From positions 6,535,501 to 6,599,500 of the forward strand of contig CM072345.1 of NCBI GenBank assembly GCA_036874045.1: a DNA stretch of 64,000 nucleotides. The letters are read 5' to 3'. The notes under the pieces are model-generated. The model was not told where the DNA came from. It was given only the letters and a program-made list of their open reading frames with translations, and made no database searches. The position numbers and the translations under genes were made by a program. How positions within the stretch are numbered: position 1 is the first letter of the stretch; the number at the start of each line of letters is the position of its first letter. Of the stretch, positions 12,421-24,299 are shown in pieces. Origin of the DNA: Cymodocea nodosa. Its lineage: Eukaryota > Streptophyta > Magnoliopsida > Alismatales > Cymodoceaceae.

Positions 12421-13715
12421 ATAGACATAAAATAAAATAAATATTGAAGAATACGAAGAATAGATATAATAAAATAAAATAAATATATTGAAATTGACCC
12501 AGAAACGCCAACCTAGCCTGTTGAAAAGGTGGAGTGAGCTTAGATTCGTAGGCCCATGAACGAAATAAGGTAAATAATAATAATAATAAATAAAAGAAAA
12601 AGAATAAAATAAAAGAAGAAAATAAGCGGATTGGGTTGGCTTCCAAACTCGTTACGTAACAGAAAAAAGGATAGAAAGAAGTGGGACAAACCATTGTGAC
12701 GTTATACTTAAGTATTGGTAAAAATTTCAAAGAAAAAAAGGAAAATAAAAGGAAGATGAAGCTAATACAAGAGAAGATTAAAAAAACTTGAATGTACGTA
12801 CAGTGAGTGACAGTCTATAAAGTCTACTAACAAGAAAATCTAGATAAGCACTTCAAGTATACGTCGGAAAGGTATTAATATACTATATGTCAAATTCTTT
12901 TGATCCTTTAAGTATCGTTAAGTGTGTAAATGAAATGATATATGTAACTGTCTACTTATATATAAATGAGTCCTATATTATCTTAGTTTAAATGATCTAT
13001 ATATGATTGAATGAACAAAACAAATAAACAATATATGATGTAAGATGACTTCAAAATATGTAGACACGACACGTCTATTCATGTCCCCTCAAAGAAATTG
13101 TTTAAGTTGATCTTAGGATAATTAAGTTGATTATCATTTTTTTCAAAATGCAAAACATCAAGTGATAATTTTAAAAAAAAGAATTATAAAATTCCTCTTA
13201 AGAGTTAAAAAGAGAAACTAAGGTATATAAGCATGACATTAGCCCTATATAAAGTATTAAATGCATCCTTATGGCTCAACTGAGGGGAACGATCTTAATT
13301 TAACTATGTTCTTGGAGTTGAGAGATTTCTTTAAATCCTGAAATAAGTAGGTGACATACATAACTTTACTCTCAAGTCCAATCGTGTATGATAAAAGTTG
13401 ATAAAACTGTGAATTTTGTGAAAACAATAAGTACATATGTCAATAAAAGTAATAGTGCACGACTTCACATTCAAGTTCGACCATGTACATGAAAACAAAA
13501 TAATGTGCACTTTCGAATTTTAAGTTATGTTACTCTATTTGAAATTAAGTCATAAATTAATTTAATTTACATATTAATTAATACAAAACTTAAGTGATGA
13601 CCAAGTAATATCTTTATAACAAGTATAATACATGTACTTACTTGAACTTACCTATCCTTGATTTAGATCAAAGAATGCAAAGCATGTAATGTATTTGACA
13701 ATAAAGATCAGTAAT
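12421..13715. other. AT-rich interval without a gene
   Basis: AATA/AAAT-rich low-complexity stretches (12420-12620) followed by AT-rich unique-looking DNA. A minus-strand open frame at 12314-12730 is a product of the A/T runs and has no domain. I see nothing else. Confidence 0.4.
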
Positions 13716-15000
13716 AACTTTTACTGAGAATTTTATTTTGATAATGTGTGTAAAATGTTTAATTAATAATATTTAATCAATTAAATATGTTAGATAAGAA
13801 GAAAAATAAAAGACATCGATTAATATAGAAAATATCTTAAAGTTATATATTTGTCTATATTGAATTTGAAAATGCTAAGTCATATAATATATTGTTAAGT
13901 TATACTAACTTTTTGTACAACTTATCGTTAAGTTAATATGTATTTTTACTATTTAGCATGATAGGTTTTTAATTCTATATATATATATCATGTATTATTC
14001 ATGTAAACAACTCGCTGAGTTAGTGAAATGAAATATTATAAGTTATGTAAGAAATTTGCTAAGTTATAGGTTTAAAAGTTTAAAAGTCATGTGAGTAACT
14101 CGTTAAGTTAGCAAACGAAACATTAAGTTGTATATCATAACTTATTAAGTTAGTATTATGCATGTGTTAAAATTTAAGTTTATGAATGTTATATTATATC
14201 ACGTGAGTTGCACATATTTAACTTATTAAGTTAATATAATTACACACGTTAAGTTGCACAATTGAATGCTAAGACTAGGTTAGCGTTATAAACTTAAAAA
14301 GTTACTTTTTGCTCATGATAAATATTATTATTTAAACATTTAATATATGTCACGTATATATCACATGCTGAACTCGTTGAGTTAAACGCATTGAATTATA
14401 AGTTTCTTCTATTTTATGCATTTAGTTAGTATTAACACTTAATGAAAAATGAAAAATTTTGGACAATAAAGTTTTATGTTGCATAAATCTTTTAGAAGAT
14501 CCACAATCAATGATTTAGGAAAATTTAAAAGGAAAACGTGGAATAGATAGTGTGTATCTCAAATTTTAAATTTTAAATTAAAATAGAAGACATGAAGAAT
14601 GGAGATTGATCAAGTCATGAACGTGGGTCATGAATGTAGAATATATGCATGAAATGAAAATTGATTATATAAGGCATAAAATTCTCATTGATTGAGACAC
14701 ATCCTTTACACCTAGATGTACACACATAGATATACACCTATTAGGAGATAATTCTCAAAAAGAAGAGAATTCAACAACTTCAATGAAGAGTAGAAGTTTA
14801 GATATTTGTTAGTGAAGGTTTGCAAAAGAAGAAGAAAAGTGTGATTTGTTAGTTTATTATTTTAAAGGTTAATTTTGATGGTGAAAAATTGAGTGCTAAA
14901 TTTTTAGATCATATGTTGTTAACACTCATTTTAAAATACTTGTGATTGCCTAATTATTTTTATGTAGTAAACCTTGGAAAATAGGATTTGAAAGGCTTCC
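13716..15000 (+). mobile_element. Diverged Copia LTR of the element C type, plus strand
   Basis: The start (GAGAATTTTATTTTGATAAT near 13722) matches the beginning of the element C LTR (TGTTGAGTATTTTGTTTTGA on the minus strand at 19362). The TATA region and the following transcribed part also match in order. 13900-14400 is packed with variants of the AACTCGTTAAGTTA / AACTTATTAAGTTA dyad. Divergence from the C LTR is high, so this is an old copy. I could not place the right end; the usual CCCCCTCTTGTG tail is absent, and S2-like sequence takes over near 15000. Confidence 0.6.
14666..14674 (+). promoter_or_regulatory. TATA box of the diverged LTR
   Basis: TATATAAGG sits in the same context (before GGCATAAAATTCTCATTG) as the ATATAAAAGG box of the element C LTR. 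Confidence 0.55.
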
Positions 15001-15693
15001 ATTATGCTTAGGTACATTATCGGAGAGTTACATTGAAGTCACTAGAGATCTAAGTAAATTAGACAGTTTTATTTTTACTCTATATGTTTGAAGAGTTTCC
15101 TCTGAAACTATCTAAAAATCTTTAACTATCGGTGAGTTTCAAAATTCATACGTTCAAACTGTTTTATTTTTGAAGTATTTAAAATTCCTTGTTTTCGGAA
15201 AGTTTCATTTTATGTACCGAACAATCTAGTTTTTAAATGTTTTAAGAGTATTTCGTTCACTGTTTTCAAAAGGACACATGTCATGATCTCAATACATGAC
15301 TTAAGTTGTCTTGTATAAGGTTACAAATGAAACTATCTGAAATGCTTTAAGCATCAGAGAGTTACATTCTACGAGTATCTAAAATACCCTTTCACCATTG
15401 GATAATTTGTTTTTAAAAGCCTTATTTATTTTCTACTACTGATTATAGAAGGACACATGTCTTAATTTAAGTGCATAACTTAAATTGTCCTTCGGAAGGT
15501 TTTGTCTTAAACTATCCGAAAAGATTTTCAGCATCGAAAGGTTTCAACTCTAAGTCTCCGATTTTCTAAAAGTATCTGATGATTTTGAAATTAAGAATCT
15601 GCTACTGTTATTTGTTAATTTATTGGTTTAGCAAGATATCTTTCTGATTGCATATTTGATTTAGTGATGATTGATCATTACTAAAAATAGATT
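15001..15693 (+). other. Dyad-rich retroelement spacer (S2-like)
   Basis: Repeated phrases of the kind AACTATCCGAAA, ATCGGAGAGTTAC and GGACACATGTC follow each other (15020-15580). The same phrases occur in the spacer before the extra ORF of element A (39480-39770) and at 46690-46980. No coding capacity. Confidence 0.5.
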
Positions 15694-15953
15694 AATGCAC
15701 AAGGAATCTAACCAATTCAAAGTACTTTCCAGAAAAAGAATTCTCAAAGGAAAATAGAAAAACTAGATTTACAAAAAGAAGACAAATAGAACACACAAAA
15801 GGAGAAAAAGAATTTCTACAACTTTGCAAACAACTAAAAGATTCTTTTCCAATGTCTATTGAAGATCCAATCTTACAAATTGATTTAGAATTCTCCTTGA
15901 GTTACAACAATCGACTTCTTCACAGGAGTTTTTTCTTTTTTTTTGTGTTTTGA
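15694..15953 (+). pseudogene. Unassigned open fragment, probably retroelement-derived
   Basis: About 86 codons are open after a TAA at 15691, ending at TGA 15951-15953. There is no start codon near the beginning. The deduced peptide is rich in K, E and F (it contains KEFLQLCKQLKDSFP) and reads like real coding sequence rather than chance, but I do not recognise the family. It ends about 36 bp before the LTR at 15990 and is most likely the tail of a broken retroelement ORF. Confidence 0.35.
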
Positions 15954-15989
15954 ATCATTTTGAGTCATTGACTCTTGAACTAAATCTAT

Positions 15990-17703
15990 TGTTAGGAAAG
16001 GTTTATACTTAAGAGGGGGTGAATTAAGTATACTATAGATTTCATAGTATTTTTGGTCTCTTTTTAAATCTAGTAAATGTGAAAATAAAACAAAAATTAA
16101 ATTACATAGACAATTTATAATGGTTCCTCTCAACTAAGGTACGTCCGCTCTTTGAGTTCCTACTCAAGAATTCACTATCCTCAAGAGTTTTTAGTTCACT
16201 CAAAACCTAGTATACTACAGCTTTACTTAAAGCAAAATCAACTTGACAAGGCACCAATCTTTCATCAAGTTCTTCCTCTAACTGTACGAACTCTCGTATA
16301 ATTACCATGCTAACTATACCAACCATTATATAGTTATCTATACAACTTTACGGGCTCCCGTAAAATTACACAAAACTTTTTTGAAAGAACATCTTTCAGA
16401 GTTTCTTCCACAACACTCCTTGTGGATAGGTTCTCTTTTTAATTAACGATGTAATGCAAAAAGGAATTAATCATGAAAGCATAAACATAATAAAAACTTT
16501 CCTCTTGTAAATATAACAACACTTAAATCTTCAGATAATAACTTTGTTGTTGTAGAGTTCCTTCAGATGACTTTCAACTCTCATTCTCCAAGTATCTTCA
16601 AGTATTCTAAGAATTTTCTCTTTAGAGTTATTACCGAAAGTGAGCTCACCTCTAAACTTCAATTTTACTCAATTTATATTACATTGAGAAAATCTAACTG
16701 ATTACACATGATCCTATATACACATTCTTTCTCTTTCAAATTTCCTACAACTGCTCACTACATAATTGTAGAGAAATAACTAGTTCGTGGAGTTAGTGAA
16801 ACTCAATTGTCTTACTCTGTGGACTTAACTATAACTCAATGGACTTACTTCGTCGAGTTAAGATCTATTCAATGGACTCGTTCAATTTAAGACTTTTTTG
16901 AATCACGATCTTTAATCTTGACTTTGTAAAATTGATCTCTAATTGCCATCTGTAAATATTTGATTGAGTCTTTAGAAATATGGTGAACATGTGTGAGTAT
17001 GTGTGTGCCATGTGTCATCTACAAAATAAATAATCTTGCAACAAACTTTGATTAAATATAAAAGTAGAACAATTAAATAAATTTATCAACGTACTATCAT
17101 TACGACCCTTCATAAAGTTACATCCATAACTTTACGAGTTTATGCATAGTAGAACATTACGAACATCTGTAAACTTATCCCCTTAACTTTACGGACTCTT
17201 ATAAGCTGACACGTGTAAAGTATAATTCTTAATCTTTTGTAAACTATGTATACTAGACTTATAACTTTTCGAACCCCTTAAGAGATAACCTTATGAAGGT
17301 CTGTCAAGTTATCCTTATAACTTTACAGATTCTATGTATCATAAGATTACGAATATTTGTAATATTAAACTTATAACTTTACGAGCTTAAGATTTATAAC
17401 TTATATATATATATATATAAGTAACTTCATAACTTTATGAACGTCTATAAATTTATCCTAATAACTTAACAAGTCTCTATAAAATTATATACTTAGATAA
17501 ATTCTAGAGTTTTAAACTAGTGTTATGAATCAGATAAATTTACTATTATATGTAAAGTTAACTATATAACTTTTACAACAGTCCATAAACTTATGGACTT
17601 AATACTATTTTGAAGTTCATCATTTTACACAACTGAAGTAAAAATCATTTTGTCACTCATCAAAATATAAATATATTAATGGATAAAAACATTATCCCTA
17701 ACA
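15990..17703 (-). mobile_element. LTR of a third Copia family (G), minus strand
   Basis: The ends form a perfect 7-bp inverted repeat, TGTTAGG...CCTAACA. The element-end side carries the CACCCCCTCTT tail shared by the other Copia LTRs here. The middle repeats ATAACTTTACGAG and TTACGAACATCTGTAAACTT (17120-17460), this family's own form of the dyad array. Right of it (minus-strand upstream), GTTTTGTCATTATGAGAT looks like the A-family sequence before its 3' LTR with the polypurine run deleted, so this is probably a 3' LTR. No clean 5-bp target duplication. Confidence 0.75.
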
Positions 17704-17793
17704 ATCTCATAATGACAAAACTTTTCAAATAATTTAAACATTCAATAATAATTTAACATTTCATAATAGTCATTTAGAACACTCATTTTTTCT

Positions 17794-19362
17794 TGTAGGA
17801 TCAAATGACTACACAAGAGGGGGGTGAATTGTGTTTTTCAACATATTTAAATATAATTGAAACTTCAAAATTAAAAACAAGTTGAGATACTGTTTTAATC
17901 AAATCATTTTATTCAAGGTTTCAATTACAATATACAATTCAATTCTCCTTAGAAATTGAAGATGCAATTATATAATGATACCATGTTTCATCTAATCAAT
18001 TTCATAACTACAAATAGAGAAAACTAATTTACGAAATTTAAAACATTTCTCTCTATTTGAGATTTTTCTTCTTCTTCTTCTGTAATTCTTCAGTGACAAA
18101 TATCTAACTTTCTCTACTTCATCGAATTTGCTTTCTCTTGATTCTTCAAATCTTTAATGACATATATCTAACTTTCTCTACTTCACTAAATTTTCTTCTA
18201 TCTGAGAGTTTTTCCTTAGAGAGGTGTTTTGATCTCTAAAAATATATTTTGTTTGGTATGTAGGGATGATTGATCAATGAGAATTCTATGCCTTTTATAT
18301 TGTATATTCACTTCATGCATATCCTCCACATTTAATCACAATCAGTTTTCCACTCTTCACGTCTTCTCCTTTTCCTTCATCAAAATACACACGTTCTGAC
18401 CCACGTTTTCCTTTTAATTTTTTTTTAATCATCAATCCTAGATCTCTGAAAAATTTCCTACAAAATAAACTTTCTCGTCTAAAATTTTTCATCAAGTGTA
18501 ATAACAAGTCATTGTGTTAATGTTAACTAAATGAGTAAAACAAGTAGATTTATAACTTAACGTATCTAACTCAACGAGTTTATCATGTGCCAAATCACGT
18601 GACAAGTACTGTAGCTAACTCAACGAACTAAGTCTGTGGTGTTATGCTAACTCAATGAACTACCTTCGTGGTGTTATGCTAACTTAACGAACTAACTCTG
18701 TTGTGTTATTGATAACTCAACAAACTAGTAATAAATAAATATTTTTACAATAAGGTATTTACCACGTGCAATAAAAACTTTAAGTTTATAATGCTAACCT
18801 AACGTGTTGCCTTAATATTCAATATAGAAACTCAACGCATTTCGTTATGTTAACTTAATGAGTTAAACATGTGCAACTCATGTGATACAATATAACATTC
18901 GTAAACTTTAATTTCACCACGTGCACAATACTAACTTAACAAGTTCATCTCTTCATTTTAACCTTTTGTTCACTAACTTAACAAGTTCTCATGTAACCTA
19001 TTTTAACCTTTAAGCCTATAACTCAATGAGTTCTAACATGACCTTTATACAAATAATGCACTAACTCAACGAGTTGTCTTAATGTGCACTGTACATGATA
19101 CAGAAAATATAATTTTAAAACATATCATGCTTTACAATAAAAACACATGTTAACTTAACGTTTAGTTAAATGAAAAGTTAGTATAACTTAATGACTAATT
19201 ATTTAACTTAGCATAATCTTAGATCCATTACAAGCAAGTATTTATATCAATAAACATTTTCTGTATTAATTGATGTTCTAAATTTACTTTCACAAATATT
19301 AGTAATTGAGTAAATATGATTACATTCATTTAGCACACATCATCAAAACAAAATACTCAACA
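17794..19362 (-). mobile_element. 3' LTR of Copia element C
   Basis: The LTR runs on the minus strand from TGTTGAGTATTTTG (19362) to GATCCTACA (17794). A polypurine tract lies immediately upstream of its start, which identifies it as the 3' LTR. It ends with the CACCCCCCTCTTGTG tail common to these Copia elements. 18560-19080 (plus strand as written) contains many copies of CTAACTCAACGA and AACTTAACGAGTT. It abuts 90 bp that seem to belong to the family G element, so C probably inserted next to or into G. Confidence 0.85.
18291..18300 (-). promoter_or_regulatory. TATA box of the element C LTR
   Basis: The minus strand reads ATATAAAAGG. The solo LTR of the same family has TATAAAAGG at the same place (20576-20584, minus). 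Confidence 0.6.
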
Positions 19363-19620
19363 ATCTTCCCCTTTTTTATGATGAAAAAAGCCATATTAAA
19401 TCAATTATGAATTATATTTAACTCAACGAAGTAACTTCGTTGGGTTAAGTTTTAGTTCAATAAACAATTTTGTTGACTTAAGTTCACTTAAGCTTATTTC
19501 TATTGTTTGTGTAAAAAACATCTCTCAGAAGTAAAACTTTCAAAAAAATTTCAACAACCACATGATCATCTCCCCTTTTTAATATATGCATTTAAACTCA
19601 TAATTATCTCCCCCTTTTTG
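19363..19620 (-). other. Multiple polypurine tracts of element C
   Basis: The minus strand shows AAAAAAGGGGAAGAT touching the 3' LTR (19363-19377), then two more tracts: AAAAAGGGGAGAT (19568-19580) and CAAAAAGGGGGAGAT (19606-19620). A polypurine tract primes plus-strand DNA synthesis in LTR retrotransposons. Several tracts in a row are a known trait of the Sirevirus lineage and support that assignment. Confidence 0.75.
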
Positions 19621-20011
19621 TCATTAATCAAAAAGATAATTACAAAGTATTAAAATGAGAGACACATTTACAACTAAACTTTATATAAACATTAATAAGA
19701 ATGAAGACATTTACAGTAAAATGTATTGTTCAAATAGTCAAACAATAAACACAAACATTACATTTTGTATTCAAAAATCAAGTAAACAAACAAATGACAG
19801 TAAATTTATCTATTCCTCTTAATGATATTACTAATAGCATTACAAATTTTATCTCCTAGATGCCTAATATCATTCCTGATGTCATTTAGCACTACATCTA
19901 AGTCAGGAAGTAGCTTAGGTTGTTGTTGTACTTGATCTACATAGTTTTACTGTTGTTGGTGTTGTTGAAGGTCAGGTTATTGTTGTTGGTGTTATTGAAG
20001 GTCAGGTTGTT

Positions 20012-20016
20012 GTTGC
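20012..20016. repeat. Target site duplication, left copy (GTTGC)
   Basis: 5-bp direct repeat flanking the solo LTR; its partner is at 21788-21792. Confidence 0.9.
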
Positions 20017-21787
20017 TGTAGGATCGTATGGCTACACAAGAGGGGGGGTGAATTGTGTTTTTCAATATTTTTTGAAATATAATTGAAACTTTAAAACTCA
20101 AAAACAAGTCGAGACATTGTTTTCATAAAATCATTTTTTTTATTCAAGGTTTCAATTACAATATACAATTCAATTTTCCTCAGAAATTGTAGATGCAATT
20201 ATATTTCGATACCATGTTTCATTTATACAATTTCATAACTACAAACAGAGAAAACTAATTTGCGAAATTTAAAACATTTCTCCCTGTTTGAGATCTTTCT
20301 TCTTCTTTTTTTTCTTCTTCAGCAATTCTTTAGTGATGAATATCTTGTCTTTCTCTACTTCACCGAATTTGCTTTCTTTTGATACTTTAAATCTTCAGTG
20401 ACATAAATAATACCTTTTTCTGCTTCACTGAATTTTCTTCTACCTGAGAGATTTTCCCCAAAGAGTGTTTTTGATCCCTAAAAAGATTTTTCTTTTGGTG
20501 TGTAGGGATAGTTTGATCCTTGAAAAGATTTTCATTTTCTGTGCAAGGATAGTTTAATCAACGAGAATTCTATGCCTTTTATACTATATGTTAACTTCAT
20601 GCATATCCTCCATGTTTAATCACTACCAGTTTTCCACTTCTTCACGTATTTGCTTTTTCCTTCATCGAAACACACACATTCTGACCCACGTTTATATTTC
20701 GAATTTACTTTAATCATCAGTGTTGGATCTTTGAAAAATTTCCTGCAAAATAAACTTTCTCTTCCAAAATTTTTTTATTAGTATAATAAGAAGTCGTTAC
20801 TTTAATGTTAACTAAACGAGTAACACAAGTAGATATTAACTTAATGTTTCTAACTTAACGAGTTCCTCATGTGCTAATTCACGTGACTAGTACTATAGAT
20901 AACTCAACGAACCAGCTTAACTTTTCTTTCGAAAGGTTAAACGATAACTCACCGAAAACAGTTTAAGCTTCAGATAGTTACAGTTGTAAGTCACCGAAAA
21001 ACTCTTTTTCTCATAAAACTAGTGAGACACGTGTCAAAACCTGAAAACATAACTTAAGTTACCTTTCGGATAGTTACGACTGTAAGTCTCTGAAAAACTT
21101 TAACTTACCGATTCAACAATAAACAAATATTTTTATAATAAGAATTTTACCACATGCAAAAATAACAACTTAAGTTTATAACGCTAACCTAACACGTTGC
21201 CTTAGTGTTCAATATAGCAACTCAATGCATTTAGTTATGTTAACTTAACGAGTTAAACATGTACACCTCACGTGATACAATATAACATTCGTAACTTATA
21301 ATTTCACCACGTGTGTAACACTAACTTAACGAGTTTGTCTCTTCTTTTACTCATTAACTTAACTAGTTCTCGCATGACCTATTTTAACCTTTAAGACTTT
21401 AACTTAACTAGTTCTCGCGTGACCTATTTTAACCTTTAAGCCTTTAACTTAACGAGTTCTCACGTGATCTCTATACGAACAAAACTCTAACTTAACGAGT
21501 TGTCTAAATGTGCACTATACATGATACAGAAAATATAACTTTAAAACATATCATGCTTTTCAATAAAAAACACACGTTAACTTAAAGTTTAGTTACATGA
21601 GAAATTAATGCAATGAAACGACTAGTTATTTAACAATATAATTTCAGATCCAATACAGACAAGTATTTATATCAGTAAACTTTTTCTGTATTCATTGATG
21701 ATTTTAATTTCTTTTCACAAGAAATAGTAATTGAGCAAATATGATTATTTCCATTTAGCACACATCATCAAAACAAAATACTCAACA
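20017..21787 (-). mobile_element. Solo LTR of the element C family
   Basis: A complete LTR (TGTTGAGTATTTTG...GATCCTACA on the minus strand) is flanked by the same 5 bp, GTTGC, on both sides (20012-20016 and 21788-21792). There is no internal region, so it arose by insertion and then LTR-LTR recombination. It is about 200 bp longer than the C 3' LTR because of an added block of GTAAGTC(A/T)CCGAAAA-type repeats around 20930-21110. TATA box on the minus strand at 20576-20584. Confidence 0.92.
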
Positions 21788-21792
21788 GTTGC
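21788..21792. repeat. Target site duplication, right copy (GTTGC)
   Basis: Matches the left copy at 20012-20016 exactly, as expected for integrase-made 5-bp duplication. Confidence 0.9.
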
Positions 21793-23939
21793 TATTGTTG
21801 CGTTGGTTGGTGTTTGTGTAAATCTTTAACACTGAACGCTCTCATGCCTTTAGTTTCAGAGGACTAGTTAAATAAATTTAATTAGCTTGCAAGAATTCGA
21901 CATATAGCATCACCAAAAAATAACTTTGAACTTATATGCTGTAGTTGATATATGAAAACATCAAACCAATTTATTTGAATTCTGTTTAGTATGTCATAAG
22001 TTGCATATAAACAACTTCTACTTACTTCCAGATTATGTCCGACTCTCTAAAATAAATTTGCATGCAGAATATTTGCAATAAACCTAGTTTCTGCATTCAG
22101 ATTTTTCATTAATCTCATTTTAATATATACACCTAGAATCTATGATAAAGACTAAACGTCCCATTCCAGTTGTCTAACAATGTCAAATCTGTTTGTAACA
22201 ACACCTTCATTTCTTAATCCCAAAACTTCAAAAATTAATTCAGGAGATAAAGTAAACTCCTATTGAGTTATTTAAGTTTTCAAAATATTTTCATTCTATA
22301 CTAGATTGCTGTAATAAGCTCTTTATATTGCTTCCATTTTGTTCCAACTAGTAAGAATTGCATTAAGCCTTGAAACCCAAATAAATCTTTTATTTCCAGT
22401 AAACTTCTAAACTTTATTGGTCGAGCATGCAGAATTTCACACGAAATCAAACTATTGTATTTCTACAATACTTCCTTAGATCTAAAATAAATTGAATTGC
22501 CTTGAATGTTTATTATTCTATACTCAAAAGGTGATACCTGAAGCCTTGATTCAAAATTTAAGTCTCCTTCAAGAATCTCTTCTTCAAAATGAATGTCATT
22601 ATGTTCCTTTGTCAAAATATTTTCTTGAAGCTGCTCAGGTAAGCTTGATTCTTCAGCTTCAATAGTGTAAGGAACATTTTCGATATCTACTACATTCATA
22701 AGTTCAGTTTTCATAGAATAGTTAGAGTGCAATTTTTCCACAAATTCAACAACCGGTGTATCTGTCTGTAATTTTTTATTTTCTTCAACAGATATTTCCA
22801 TTTTAACATGCTGTGAATTCTCAGACTCTGGTTTTATAGATTCTAAAATAGGTTGATCAACGTTAAGCTCTTTTGGAGTCTTGTTTGTTTCAATAGCTGC
22901 TACTCTAGACAATCCAGCCTTTGAACTAGTTACTACTCCAATATTTTCAAGCATATCAACAATAACTTGTTCAATGTCATCTGCCTAATGCTCTGATTAT
23001 TCAATTTCCTTATCATCAAGGCTTGAAACTATAGAAAAACTTAAACTAATTTGTTGCTTTGTTCTCTTCTCAAGTTTTCTAGAAAATGATAATAAAGTTT
23101 CATCATCATCATCAGTTTCAGTGTGTTATGAACTGATGACCTTATCAGATGCATTGAAAGGCATAATGTCTAGACATACATTACCCTTTGGAATTAAATC
23201 CTCATCTGATTTTTCTTGTTCAACAAGATTTGTTTCCTTAGAAATAATTTTTCTGACTCTTTGTCTCTTGTAACAAGTCAACTATTCTTCTTGTTGAATT
23301 GTTGCTATTTTCTTATTCATTTGTTCCATAAAAGTTTTCTATTTCAATTCTTCCAAGGCACTTTCTATAGTTATTGCCTTTCGAAGACTTTCAACTTTTC
23401 TTTGATCAACAACAATATTTACCTTTTTTTCCTTTGAAAATAAAGGTGTAGGTATTGCAAATTCATGTTCTTTCTCAAATGATTGTAGTCTTGTTCCATT
23501 GATAGGTATTTGAGGAATTCTATTTGATGAACCTACTCCTTTTTCCAGATATTTAGCATATTGTTCCAAAAATGCTATTTCAGCACATTTCATGCAATAC
23601 TCTCTATCAAATTTACTTCTAATACCCATGTATTGTATACTGTTAGCTGTATTTTGAAGCTCTTGTCTAACTTCATCAAGTATTTCTTCAGAAAAGAAAT
23701 AGTCACGATATATTTGAGCTAACCTTTTATCTACTTGAAAAATCTTCTTAAACCATGTACATGGAACTTCATCTACATCTATTTCTTTACCTTTTGCATT
23801 TCCTCTACCTCTTCCTTTTCCTCTACCACGTCCTTTATAGAACTTTGAATACATTGTCGTAGGTGGTTACAAGAACAAGTAGGAAAGATTTTTAGAAAGT
23901 TATTTGAGATAACCTAAGTTCCCGTGTAATAAGTGTTTA

Positions 23940-24080
23940 AATAGGGTTTTAATAGAATAACTTAATGAGTCTATTAATCGGGTTTGGGTTTTAAATGAAT
24001 ATTGAATAAAGTTTATTCAATCGAGGTACCTAAAAAATTTAAGCATAACTCATTGAGTTACCTAACCTAACAAGTAAAAC
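23940..24080 (-). promoter_or_regulatory. Putative internal promoter before the element C extra ORF
   Basis: Within about 230 bp upstream of the ATG at 23854 are ATAACTTAATGAGT (23956-23969) and ATAACTCATTGAGTTA (24045-24060), spelled like the dyads of the C LTR. A TATA-like CTATTTAAAC lies near 23935-23944 on the minus strand. Element D has a comparable arrangement (GCTTATTTAAAC) before its extra ORF. The promoter role is inferred from position and motif. Confidence 0.4.
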
Positions 24081-24299
24081 GTTGTTTAGAGGTAGTTTTA
24101 TATGTTACCTTACATAACATAACGTCCAATTAGTATACTTTAACTAAAAAACAAGTTTTAGATGTTTTCAACTGAAAGCTTCCGAAAACAACATATAAGC
24201 TATAATTAACTTATATAAGACATTATCTTGAGAGCATTGTAAACTATTCTAATATTCTTTCTATGAACCTAAAATAGTTTGTTTGTTTGTTAAATTGTT

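Larger units (their letters stand above)
19806..23854 (-). pseudogene. Extra ORF after pol in Copia element C (plant transposon-protein type), interrupted
   Basis: Start ATG at 23854 after a spacer; end TAA at 19806. It opens with a Gly/Arg-rich tract (GRGRGKGRGRG) and then a segment related to the N-terminal repeats of the element A protein (EILDEVRQELQ versus ILDDIQQNID). An acidic middle follows, then a core containing EIKDLFGFQGLMQF and RFIANILHANLF. It ends in a Gln-rich stretch and a basic tail (SNIIKRNR). A solo LTR (20017-21787) sits in the Gln-rich part; removing it and one target repeat leaves the frame unbroken. There are many in-frame TAG/TAA codons and one visible frameshift (about 22270). 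Order and core match the extra ORFs at 40298-42910 and 57686-59881. Function unknown. Confidence 0.75.

Noticed and set aside
15985..17708. Target site duplication for the family G LTR
   Set aside because: Flanks read TCTAT and ATCTC; only a shifted 4-bp ATCT match is found, which is too weak.
18540..19080. CRISPR-like array from regularly repeated short motifs
   Set aside because: Plant nuclear sequence; repeats are imperfect, unevenly spaced dyads in an LTR promoter, with no cas genes.
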